Shown here one piece after another: positions 48,779 through 59,340 of a DNA stretch of 64,000 nucleotides. The position numbers were made by a program, and so were the translations under genes. This DNA comes from Chamaea fasciata (lineage: Eukaryota > Chordata > Aves > Passeriformes > Sylviidae). The stretch lies in assembly GCA_029207755.1 (NCBI GenBank), contig JARCOQ010000002.1, positions 92,665,087-92,729,086 of the forward strand, read 5' to 3'. A model generated the notes under the pieces. It was not told the origin of the DNA. It saw nothing but the letters and a program-made list of their open reading frames with translations, and did not search any database. Numbering within the stretch: position 1 is the first letter of the stretch; every line of letters begins with the position of its first letter.

Positions 48779-51700
48779 CTACAAAATAGGAATAGTGTGG
48801 TGCTGAAGTTTTTTTAAGTATGGCTTTTACTAGGCTGTAGCAAAATGTCAGAGTTTTCAGTGATGAATAAAAAGTAGATTTAGTAAGCAAGTAACAGAGG
48901 ACTTGGAAGCCACATTTCACATGGCTGACTGAGTGCCAGATTTCAAAACTCTGGCAAAGAGCTTGCTGCTACACTGTACTGCATCTCTGCCCTAGCTTGA
49001 GTTTTAAATAGGAATTATCTGCCAGCTTTCAGTTATAATGAAACAAGTAGAAAAGCAGTCTCATGCTATATATAGTATTTGGAATTTAGGCTCAAGCAGT
49101 AACAGGAAAGCCTAGTCTATGTTTCTTTCTCAGGTATGAGAGAGAAAGAAAAAGAAGAAGAATTGACAAAAAATGGCAAAAAGGTCCAGAAGGATATCCT
49201 GGGCATGTCCCTGTTATTGTCTTTCTCTAGATAACAGCACCCCCATCCCCATTTGCTGCCTGACCTCGTCAATGGGAATTTCTTTAAAAAATGATGCTTT
49301 AGTTAAACAGATAAACCAAATTACTAGAGAGAAAAAAAAATTGTCATGATCTTCCACCACTTTGGTTTTCTACACTATAAGAGATTTTTAAATTTTTTTT
49401 TCCATAATGTCTCTCATTCATATGAAAGCAAGAATTCTGTGGTTTTTGGCTTCATACAGGTTCTGGGAGATGCAGCTTCAATACTTCTTTTGGCTGAGGG
49501 AATTTAAATTTATATCTGCTATTAAGGATCCAAGTCATTAGACTAATTGCTATTCTTCATAGGTTGAAATATTTTTCTTTTTTTAAATTTTTTTTAAAAT
49601 TTTTTTTATTATTATTTTTCAGAGTGATTGGTACTTCACATTCACAAAATCCTCTTGTTCTGCTGACCGCCTCTGGCTACTGACGATTGCCCCAGAAATG
49701 GTGGTTCTTGGTAGATATGGGAGGGTTAATGAGGCCTTCCTTTTTATAAGATGATTAAGCTTGACAGTCTGGCTCAGGAGATCACACAACCTAACCCCAC
49801 GAGTTAATCAAGCACGTAACTAACTGCTGCCAAGTCCATGCCAGTTAGGATTGCATACATTCATGTCAAGAGGGTATCCGTGTGTTCCCATCTGGAACAA
49901 TTCCTTGCACATTCACACCTAATTCAGATGAACCTCAGCAATAACACTGGGCTAAAATCAAAGGTGAATTTAAAAAACTGAATTAAGCATTTCCTAGAGG
50001 TTATTGGGCTAGACTGCCATATGCCACAATTGAAAGAAAGGAAAGGAGGAAGCCAGATTAGACATCTCCCAAAGAGGGGGCCAAAAGTGCCTGAGACAAA
50101 ACAGTTTGTTGTGGGTGATCTTTCAACAGCTGCTTTTACTTTCAGAATAGCCTGGGATATTGCTTGCAAGAGTCTTAAAATGATAGTGCAATATTTTTAT
50201 TCTGATAATCCATTTCTTAGATTTGTCATAGGGTTATTCTAAGCTGTAGATTTACACAAACGCATACAGACAGGTTTCCATGTCTAGCTACAAGAAATCC
50301 AAACTCTGCATAGGTTTCACACACTTCTTGAGGCATATGCATTCACAGAGGAAGGTGTCAAATATTACAATCACATCATGGAAGTCTGCATGTGAAGAAC
50401 AACATGGCTGTGTTTTTAAGGATGTTGTAAAACACTGTGCTCACTACCGCTTCATAGCTGTACAAAGAAGTAAAAAAAATCAACAAAGCAGAAACAAATC
50501 AAACACTGCATGCTTGTCTTGTATGCTGGCTTTTCAAGCAGGACAGTGGAATAGATCTCAAAGTTTGGGCTACATATCAAGGTCTGTAACAGGTTTTGTG
50601 TCATCTGTCATTTCCCCACTCTGTTTCTTGTCTTCATAAGACACCTAAAAAATTAGGAAATGGAGTATGCATTACTAAGCTTATTTTATTGTAACACTGC
50701 TGAGCACTGCTACTATCTATATGGCCACAATTATGCACATGTGAAAAAGGGATACACTTGTCCTAGACAACATTAGTGTCTGATTAGATCCTCTGGGGCT
50801 ACTGCATTCCAAACAATTAATCAGATCCATAGTATCTAAATTGGTCAGGAAGGCTACAGACATTAAAAATGGGAGGTTTTTGGCCTGCAAGCAAACAGAG
50901 GTCAACATGAACTCAGAAGACCTGTCATCAGGCCACCCATTAACAAGAATTTCACCATTAATTATTTCCTCTCAATACAAGACTAGTGCAAGAAATAAAG
51001 AGCAACTAACGTGGTTTAATGAGTTTATTGCATAAATGTAAACTATTTCAGTTTGTGCTACATTGGCATGTATTTTGAATCATTAAAAATTAAGTGGAAA
51101 GCAGCAAAATTAGAAAAGATAAGAATAGAGAGAAAAAATAAAGATACATAGATTTGATAGAATAGTACCAGAGATTTAAGACACTGACATTCCATATTAA
51201 CATGTCTTCATTGTATTAAGAGTGCTAGAATGAATAGCTGTGCTATTTGCAGGGGCTTCAACAAAAAAGAATGATCATGTTAGCTCAGTCTCTGTGAATT
51301 ATGTATGAGGCTGAATTCAACTTATTTGCCTCATCTTGCATTCAGTCTAAAGCCCCCACAAAATAAAGGACTACACTTAGCATGAAGTAACAATTTCTTG
51401 TTTTAACTTCCATATCATTATTTCTGTGCAGTTAGACATTGGTTAGAAAATTGCATATGGGGTGGTTTTTCATTTATTAGAATTTTCAGATGCAGTCTCA
51501 GTGTCAGATGGAGGCCAGTCTGGGATTTCTTCTATTTTACCCATTTAAATCCTTTAGGCCCTCAATGCATTTTTAATAGGCCATAGAAGAATCAATTAAA
51601 TCTTGTTATTTGTATGCATTACAGGGTTATACTCTTGTGGGTATCTAGCTAGTGTTAATCAACCAAAGAGGAAAGCATTTTGCACTTTTAAATGGTGTAA

Positions 51701-52087
51701 AATGCTATATTCACAAATTAGGGATCTAACAACAGTTTGGAATGGAAAAATCTTAGTAATGGCAATGTATTGGTGAGTTATGGCTTCCAGCTGAAGAAAG
51801 TTATGTGGAAAAGAAGACTTCATTATCACCTCTGTTTAAATCAACCTATTTTTCTAATTTTGTTCTTTTAAAGAAAATTATACTTTATAATCACTTTGAA
51901 AACTGTAGCTACCTAGGACAGTAATGACCTTGAAGAAATGAAGTCACCCACTCTCCCATTGCAGACAAAAGACTTCCTGAGGAAAATACCATGGAGTTCT
52001 AAGGAACTTTTTTAGCCTTGCTTATACTAGAAAAAATCACTAGGAACTAGGAACCTATTCCTGTCCTAACTGGGTTAACTTAGAAGC

Positions 52088-52825
52088 TATATCCAAAAGA
52101 AAAACCTTCCCTGACACAATTCAGGCCATTCCTTTGGGCCCTCTCACTGGTCACTAAAGAGAAGAGATCAGTGCCTGCCCCTCCTCTTCCCCTCACAAGG
52201 AAGCCGTAACTGCAGTGAGGTCTCCCCTCAGTCTCCTCCAGGCTGAACAGACCAAGTGCCCTCAGCTGCTCCTCACACAGCTTCCCCTCAAGGCCCTCTA
52301 CCATCCTCATGGCCCTTCTTTGGATACTCCCTAAGAGTTCAATATCTTTTTTACATTGTGGTATCCAAAACTGGTCCCAGTACTCGAGGTGAGGCCATCC
52401 CAGAGCAGAGCAGAGCAGAGGGGACAATCCCCTCCCTTGCCTACCTGGCAATGCTGGGCCTGATGCCCCAAGAACAAGGTTGGCTCTCCTGGCTGCCAGG
52501 GCACTGCTGGCTCATGTTCAACTTGCCGTCAGCCAGGACCCCTAGTCTCTTTCCATGGCACTGCTTTCCAGCATCTCATTCCCCAGGCTGTTTGTACATC
52601 CAGGGTTGCCCCATCCCAAGTGCAGAATCTGTAACTTGTCTTTTGTTAAACTTCATACAGTTGGTGACTGCCCAGATCTCTAATTTGTCAAAGTCTCCCT
52701 GCAGGGCCTCTCTGCCTTTGAGAGAGTCAGCAGCATATTTCCAGTTTACTATCATCAGCAAACTTCCTCATCATACCTTTGAGTATTGCATCCAAGTTAT
52801 TCATGGACATGTTAATGAAGGAGAA
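52088..52825 (-). mobile_element. CR1 LINE fragment, reverse-transcriptase C-terminal half
   Basis: Read on the minus strand this is a CR1 copy covering the end of the reverse-transcriptase domain and the C-terminus of ORF2. Diagnostic stretches are NCMKFNKRQ (at about 52640-52670, the MKFN...K motif after the polymerase core), PHLEYWDQFWIPQCKKDIEL and EEQLRALGLFSLEE. Frames shift and are interrupted between these, and the upstream polymerase and endonuclease are missing. The typical 3' octamer tail is absent, so both ends are truncated. The 202-codon plus-strand frame (52256-52864) is antisense to this remnant and not a gene. Confidence 0.9.
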
Positions 52826-54810
52826 TCAAGTGGGATGGTAACAGATATCTTCCCAGCAGTATAATATCCCCATCCCCTGCTTTCTCACTGCTGGGGAAAA
52901 GCAACTTCTTACTGAATTACTCCTTCTGGAGAGGAACAACAACTTTACAGATACTAATCTCCTGATGAATTTCTTCCAGGCATGGTGCTGTAGATGTCCT
53001 GCATGAAAGTCCGTGTATAGCCAGAGGCTTTTTGCCTTAGTCCTTCTATATCACTGCCAGTGTAGAAAATGAAGATATTATTTCTCACAGTGTCCATGAA
53101 AAACAGTATCCTGGTGTTATAACACTGGGCACAGGAGAATGGCTGGACACTGTTTTCCTGAAGAGCCAAATGGGAAGGGAAGTAAAACCCAGATGATGAT
53201 CCAGGAAAAAGTCACTGGGACCTTTTAAAAGGAAAAGGGGACTTTACATAGAGTTAAATATTTTTAAAAGTTATTAAAATGTTTGAAGATGTAATTAATT
53301 GCTGCACAGGATGCACCGATGATGGTCACTTTCATTTTGCTGATACTACTCAGTTATTTATGCAATGACTGACTTTGCTTGTTGCTTTGGGCAGGCCATG
53401 TTGTACAAAAAAATCTATTCCTTTAAGGCAAGGCTGAAGAGAGTAAATAGTTCTTTGAAGTGGAATTTAGTTCAGAAGATATTCAACAATTTTTTCACTT
53501 GGAATTTATGCTTGGTGTGTCTTCAATTACTTGTGTTTCTCACTACAGCTTTTGGTAAGCTCAGAAAAGATCTATTTGGACTAAGCATTTTTATAAATAA
53601 GCTTTCCTTCATACTAATATGAGGCTCTTTATCTTGTCCTGCTATGATAGAAGAGCAACAACATTTTCCTGGAGCAACTGGCATCCATTAAGGGATCCTA
53701 TCGTTCATCAGGCACAGTTTGCTAAGCCAAGTCTTGTCTATGGGAACAAAAACATCCCCATATTTCTAAGGAGGCAGAGCACACGTTGTCATGTCTCAAT
53801 AAGGAGCTGGATAAATATTGTAAAATATTGTTTCAGTAGAGCAGATGCTCAAACCATATTGACACCTACTAACAAACTCGGACACCCTGGGGCAAGAAAC
53901 TTTATTTACAATGGAATTGAATTATCTCTGAATGTATGAGCAACATCCTACCTAAGGCAAATTATAAGATTACTTTACAATTTATTTTTTTTAATAAATG
54001 AAACCTAAATACAGACTCACCATTTCCTTGTTTTTGAGCATCAGTTTCAGAAAATGAGAAACCATCTACTAGTCCTTAACATAAACTGAGAAAGAACAAC
54101 AAAAAATTAAATTGCAGACATTTTTATCTTTATTAAAAACCTGTTGTTCTATTTCTAGATATTTGGACAAGTCTGATCTCAGCATTTTGTTTCAATTAGC
54201 ATATAGACTGTCATCTGAAAAGAAGATCCAAGAGAGAACAAAATAAAGTCTATATAAAGTAACTGGCTTTTTTTTGTTTGTTTGTTTTATATTAAGGAGC
54301 AGCATAAAATAGCTCCAGGAAATCCCTCAAGGCTTTTCTAAATGATCATTGCCTAAAAATAGTTACAGTACTGTTGTGCTATAATCTGCATTTCAACTTG
54401 CTGTGTTTTAAAACAGAAGTCCTAGAATCACCATTAAATATTCTAAGCATGAAACTGCTGGGATAGAGAAAGAGCAAGATTAACATTTTAGGTTTTATAT
54501 GAACTCCATGAGCACAGGACCTGAACTACTGCTAAATCAACTTTTTTACAGTTTTCCAAATACACAGATTTCTCATGGATTATAAAAATAAAAACGGACA
54601 GTTATTTTATATAGTGAGGAAATTATAGGAAGTTTGAGCATTCTTAGACCATAAATAGTCTAAGCACAATCTTCAGTGAGATCTAATTATTAGAAAAACA
54701 GCAGACAGCATACATGAAGCCATGACAGTAAAATGATTGAGGTGATGAAAACGGTAAAGTTAAGCCTAAATCTGGAGGGTCAGAATTTATGTGGCACAGG
54801 TCCCACATAA
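52826..54810. other. AT-rich non-coding sequence
   Basis: No gene or repeat family is recognised. Frames up to 106 codons lack any family features or splice context. Confidence 0.55.
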
Positions 54811-54927
54811 AATCTTAGAATCATAGTATTATTTGGGTTGGAAGGGACTTTGTCATCCAGGTCCTATGCCCCTGCCATGCGGAGGGACACCATGGAGACT
54901 TTTCACTAGACCAGGTTGCTTGGACCA
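54811..54927 (-). mobile_element. CR1 LINE 3' end
   Basis: On the plus strand, 'cttagaatcatagtattat' leads into 'tttgggttggaagggactt', 'catccaggtcc' and 'actagaccaggttgcttgg'. This is the inverted 3' end of a CR1 element. Only about 115 bp remain, without coding sequence. Confidence 0.9.
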
Positions 54928-55155
54928 CTTTCCTCTCTACTTTTTCTTTTTATTAAGTTAATAAAGCCTAGTGAAAAGCAAAAGCAAAATAAAGTTTAGA
55001 GGCATCAGTTCCCTATTAAATATTAAGGCCAAATCATGAACTCAACATTAATTTACTTTGCTGGAAACTATCCTTGACTCCTATATTCTACACACTAACC
55101 TGATAATCCTGACAGTGAGCTGCCCATAGCTATTACAAGAGCCAAAATAATCTGA

Positions 55156-55183
55156 ATTTATTTATTTATTTATTTATTTATTT
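55156..55183 (+). repeat. (ATTT)7 microsatellite
   Basis: Seven perfect ATTT units run directly into TTTGCAG-like sequence (ATTTGCAG), so the repeat doubles as a pyrimidine-rich tract before a splice-acceptor-like AG at 55187. Confidence 0.95.
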
Positions 55184-55187
55184 GCAG

Positions 55188-55208
55188 AGCACAATCCACC
55201 TCTTTCTG
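55188..55208 (+). other. Candidate 21-nt microexon
   Basis: The acceptor-like ATTTGCAG is followed by 21 nt (AGCACAATCCACC then TCTTTCTG) and then GTAAGTAC, a consensus donor. Twenty-one is a multiple of three, and frame one reads STIHLFL. Both splice signals are visible, but there is no other evidence of a rightward transcript here, and the chance rate of such pairs is appreciable. Confidence 0.15.
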
Positions 55209-56053
55209 GTAAGTACACTATTTATAGCTCTTTATTCTTAAATTGAAATTCCTACAAGAGTTCAAACATAAGGCATAAACTGTCTGTAAAGAAAAACTCA
55301 CCAGAAGCTGTATTAATATGCATTTTGTGCATATTAGGTTCTATATTAAGAGCATTTATACCATTCAAACAATCTCAGCAGCGTCAAGCCTTTGGCTGTC
55401 AAAGAAAAAGATCCTGTGTAAGGAAGATAAGCTCCACCAAAGCCCTTATTTGTAAACAGAGTGCAGCTGCCAAGTGCCTCAGAACTCTCTTACGTTACCT
55501 GATCACGTAGCTGGGAGCAGACCATAGAACAGACACTGTCAGCTTGCAAACAGAATGTGTGTCTCCCGATCTGCAACACATATTACAAGTATCAAAAATA
55601 CATAAAGATAAGGTGCTATTCAAACCCTACATTTACTGGTTTACAACTTATAAAGCCAAATTATTGCTCAGGGCAGCAGCTCCATCCTCCTTCCCTCCCC
55701 TTCCTGCTGTCTTTAATTTTAGATTGTACATTATCAATCAGGTGAAATTGCCCCCCCCCCTAATATTTTTTAAGAGATTAAATAAATCTGAGCTGTGTCA
55801 ATTGGGATACTGAAAAAACTAATTTTTGCCACTTACATTTTTTTTGCCAAAGTCAAAAAATACAGAATACAGACAAATAGAGGGAGAAATGCTTTAAGCA
55901 ATTGTTCAATCCCTTTGCCCTGTAAAAAATAGATGAGATAATAAGGAAAAGAGGACTCACAGTCAGGCATTAGCTGGCAATGAGTAAGGGAACATATTTT
56001 TGGTAACATGAATTCATGTGTTTTTCTCTCTTAAAGAGTATATATTAGAAGTG

Positions 56054-56761
56054 TGTCCTGGGGTGACGTTGTGAGGTTTGTATCCCCAATTGTCTGTTGG
56101 GTCTCTGTTGGATATTGCCCTGTGTGCCTTTGGTGTGGGGTCTGGGAGCAGGGGGAAGGGAGAGGCGCGCGGTTTGTTTTCAGAAACTTTCCTCCGCCGG
56201 ATGACCTTGAGAGTCGGATTCTGCAACACATGGTGAGGGACGGAGAGATTTTTTTTTTTCTTCTTTAGTAGTTAGTTAGCTAGTTAGGCAGTAGCTAGCA
56301 GAGGAGGAGAAGCTTCACCTTTTTTTCCTCTCCTCCTGTTTTTTTATTTTCTTTTTTTCTTTCCTGTCTTTTTTTCCTTTTTTTTTTTTTTCGTCTTCCC
56401 TTGGAACTGTTAAAATCTCTCTGGACCGATGACTCGGGGGAGCACTGTGGGGTCTCGCACCTGGCATCCACCAAGATCCATCCTGCGCAGCGTGTCCCAG
56501 CACCAGAGGGACTGAGACAGAGCAACCACCTCCAGGAAGGACTACTTTTCTAATCCTGTCATCTCTCCAGAGCGGCACAAAGTTCTTGTCATCTGGTATT
56601 GTCGAATTTATTGTGCTGGGGAGTGCTTTGTCTGTTTAATAAACAGGGTTCTTTCCACTTCTCTCGAAGGAGGTTTTTTTCTTCCCTGAACTGGTTGGGG
56701 GAGGGGAGGGAGGGCCCCCTTAGGAGGTTTCCCCCCAAAAAATCTGCCTTAAACTTTTACA
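56054..56761 (+). mobile_element. Complete solo LTR of an endogenous retrovirus (708 bp)
   Basis: The element begins TGTCCTGGGGTGACG and ends TTTTACA, the canonical TGT...ACA ends. It is flanked by a perfect 5-bp target duplication, AAGTG, at 56049-56053 and 56762-56766. The polyadenylation signal AATAAA is at 56638-56643. Internal features are a 'tagttagctagttagg' repeat around 56270-56300 and long T/C-rich runs. A 5-bp duplication fits ERVL- or gamma-like integrases rather than the 6 bp of alpha- and ERVK-like ones. I recognise the 5' end as a common songbird LTR type. No internal viral sequence is present, so two LTRs have recombined to leave one. Confidence 0.88.
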
Positions 56762-57455
56762 AAGTGCTATGTACAAATGATACAGGACATGGGAGCTTTA
56801 GAATAATACAAGCTACTAATATAAAAGAGTGATAGACCTACCAATGACTTCAGCAGGAAAAATTTTTACTGCAACTTTATTGTAATTTTTTTCCCCTATA
56901 GCTTTACTACTGTCTGGTCAGACAACTCTTATTATTCAGCCTGTAATCCAGCTAATCCAACTGTTATTATCCTTTCCTCATAATCCAGTTTCTCTCCTTA
57001 AACAGAAAAGGAGTACAAATATGATTCCAATAAATGAGTTAACTGAAGGAGTCTCCTTTTGAGTGACTTTTGTCTTTCAAGTGTGACAACAAAGTTCACA
57101 TCTTTGGTGAGTGTGATCACGATTTCACATTAATCCTTTGCAAACCACCCTCAGCAAACCGCCTGAGGTGCTCTGCTCCCACATTCTCAAGCACTGCCTC
57201 TCTGGGCACATTTTTCTTTCTCCAACGGTGCTCTACATCATCTCAAAAGCTGTTTGTGAGAGGGATAGACACAGTGAAGAATCACAAATTATATGATCTA
57301 ATGCCAAAATCTGTCAGTATGATTAAAAACATTAAGTTCTGGACAAAAGTGGGTATATTACTAAATAAATGCAAGTTTTTTTTAGCATAGTTTTGTATGT
57401 CTTAGAAGTAAACAATATAATTATTGTGTGCCAGGGAAGAATTGTCATCTATAGC
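56762..57455. other. Non-coding sequence between LTRs
   Basis: After the target duplication there is AT-rich DNA with a 106-codon plus-strand frame (57070-57390) that has no family resemblance. Nothing else is recognised. Confidence 0.55.
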
Positions 57456-57950
57456 TGTGGTGGGTTCACTCTAGTTGACACCCACTCAGCCTTGCACTTT
57501 TTCCATTTTCTGCAGATGGGGAGAAGACAAAAGAAAAGAAAAAACTTGTGGATCATTGTTGTGACATTTTTATAGGAAAAGCAAAAGCTGCACACATAAG
57601 CCAGGCAAATAAGGAATTCATTCATTATTACCCCTTGGCAGAGAGATGTTCAGCCACTTGTTGGCCAGTGGACCCTCAGCATGAATAATGCTTGCTTGCA
57701 CAGACAAATACTATCACAACAAACATCCTCATTTTCTCTGTCTCGACTGGAGCCATTCTAGCTGAAGTACATCACTCTGTGTGGAGCATCCCTTGTGTCA
57801 GATTGGGTCCACTGGGCAGGAAGAGTTCCTTGCCAGCCTCTTGCACCTTCAGTTTGAGGTCTTTTTGATGGGGGTGGGGGGCAGGGGGGACAATCCAGTA
57901 GGTTTCATTTCCCACCCTGGGAATCAAAGTTTTGGGTCTTTTCTCTTTTC
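57456..57950 (-). mobile_element. Degraded ERV LTR, minus orientation
   Basis: The plus strand opens TGTGGTGGGTTCACTC, a decayed form of the inverted LTR end also seen at 13084. It continues with 'gacacccactcagcc', 'tataggaaaagcaaaagctg', 'aaggaattcattcattatta' and 'gatgttcagccacttg', in the order expected for this songbird LTR read backwards. Weaker matches continue to about 57860-57950 ('gagcatcccttgtgtcag', 'gatgggggtggggggcag'). Many substitutions mark it as old. The far edge is uncertain. Confidence 0.6.
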
Positions 57951-58799
57951 TGCCTCAAAAGTGGGAGTAGCAAGAGGCTGATAGAGGACACTACCAGGAT
58001 GGGAGATCCAAACTGATCGTATTCCATTCCATGTGATGCTGCGCTCATCAAGAAAAGCTCAGGACAAAGAAGGGAAAGGGAGGGTTTGGCAATGGCATGA
58101 AAGAAGTGAAAGAACACAACTGACTTAAAAAAGACAAATCGGTAACACAGTAGCACACTAAAGTTGCATTTCTCTCATGATTTTGATACTCATGTGTTTG
58201 TGGCCTTGGCAGATTTTTTCCCTGTGAAAGGACACTTTGATAAGTTTCATTAAAGTATCACCACAGGAATAAGAAATGTTATGTTCTGCCATCAGGATGA
58301 CAAATGTCTCTTCTTCCTCCTCAACCTTTGACTCAATCTGTACAGCACAAAATCAGTGTGTCAGCTTGGTGCCCACAAATACTTCTCATCTTGCCGCTGA
58401 TTTGTAGCTGGGAAAGGTCATGGCAACTACCTCATCTAATTTGGAAATCAATTTCAAAAGTGGGTCTGTGTCTTCTTTCCAAGAAGAAGTCAGATTTCCA
58501 ACAGATTTGACTCATTAATATGTGTTTCATGAAAGAAAGATATTTCAGCTCACTTCAATGAACTAGCTTTCTGAGTTCCCAATGTTGTTACTGGGCGCTT
58601 CTGTATGGGAAACAAGGAGAGGAAGAGACTTTTTTAATGTTCTTGAATCTCCCTAACTTTGATTTTAGACAATTAATATATAAAGAGGAAATTAATAGAA
58701 GTCTACAATTATTTTATTTTTTGCAGGGCAGGCTGGAACAACTGAGGTATCAAGCAGGTCACGATAAGAAAATTTTACCTCATCAAACTTGCAATACCA
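57951..58799. other. Non-coding sequence between two LTR copies
   Basis: No viral gene, primer-binding site or other element is recognised. The LTRs on either side point in opposite directions, so this is not the inside of a provirus. Confidence 0.6.
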
Positions 58800-59009
58800 T
58801 TGTCTAAGCACTTCCCCAATACCCTTGAATGAATTCCTTGTTCTTCTTTGGCTTGTCTGCATGGCTTTTGCTTTACCTACTAAACTCTCTTTATCTCAGT
58901 CCTTGAGTTTTCTCACTTCTGCCCTTCCAATTCTCTCATCCATCCCAGCAGGTGGGAGGGAATGAGCAGCTGGGTGGGGCTGAGCTGCTGGCTGGGGTTA
59001 AACCAGACA
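58800..59009 (+). mobile_element. ERV LTR, 3' portion, plus orientation
   Basis: This is the same LTR family as at 57456 and 13084, here in plus orientation and better preserved. It reads 'gaatgaattccttgttcttc', 'catggcttttgctttaccta', 'ctaaactctctttatctcag', 'gagttttctcacttctgccc' and ends 'ggctggggttaaaccagaca' at 59009. The 5' half of the LTR is missing. No recognisable primer-binding site follows, so this is a truncated fragment rather than a provirus edge. Confidence 0.75.
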
Positions 59010-59340
59010 CAGGGCCATGGTCTCAGGGGCTGCTGGAAGTGTGGTGAGACAGGTCACACCACAGCAGTGCTGCCAGGCACAGGTGCAGCAGGCTCTTTTA
59101 GGAAGGACAGTGCCTGGGTGCCGTCAGGGGTGGGGGTTCCCATGGGACCTGGAGCTGCAGCAGATCACCATGGGTTCTGTCTGGACAGTGTTGAGCAGCC
59201 AGGCCCCTTCCTACTGCCTCAGCTAAGGAGCAGGGCAGGATGGGGAGCAGCCTGGGCAGCCCCAGCCCTAGGTGTCTGGCAGGGTCACAGTGACAAGACA
59301 GGTCTGAGGTCACCCTGGAAGGTTTTGCCATTGTAAGAGG
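59010..59340. other. GC-rich segment directly after an LTR end
   Basis: GC-rich sequence, including 'gcagcctgggcagccccagc', begins exactly where the LTR ends and stops near 59340. It is open for 124 codons on the plus strand (58962-59336, starting inside the LTR) and 82 codons on the minus strand. The peptide shows no retroviral or cellular motif I can see. It may be decayed internal ERV sequence or another unrecognised repeat. Confidence 0.4.

Larger units (their letters stand above)
46461..52087. other. AT-rich non-coding sequence
   Basis: This stretch includes two A-rich simple repeats (47046-47090 and 47151-47167) and a T-rich tract near 49570-49620. The one splice-flanked candidate, at 48708-48778, is listed separately. 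I see no other gene or repeat. Confidence 0.55.
54928..56048. other. AT-rich non-coding sequence
   Basis: The stretch carries the ATTT microsatellite described below and a C10 run at 55751-55760. No gene is recognised. Confidence 0.55.

Noticed and set aside
52256..52864. A 202-codon plus-strand frame, the longest in the window
   Set aside because: It runs antisense through a CR1 reverse-transcriptase remnant whose sense-strand motifs are recognisable, so it is a shadow.
57456..59009. A provirus bounded by LTRs at 57.5 and 59.0 kb
   Set aside because: The two LTRs face opposite directions, the second is only a 3' part, and no viral gene or primer-binding site lies between or beside them.
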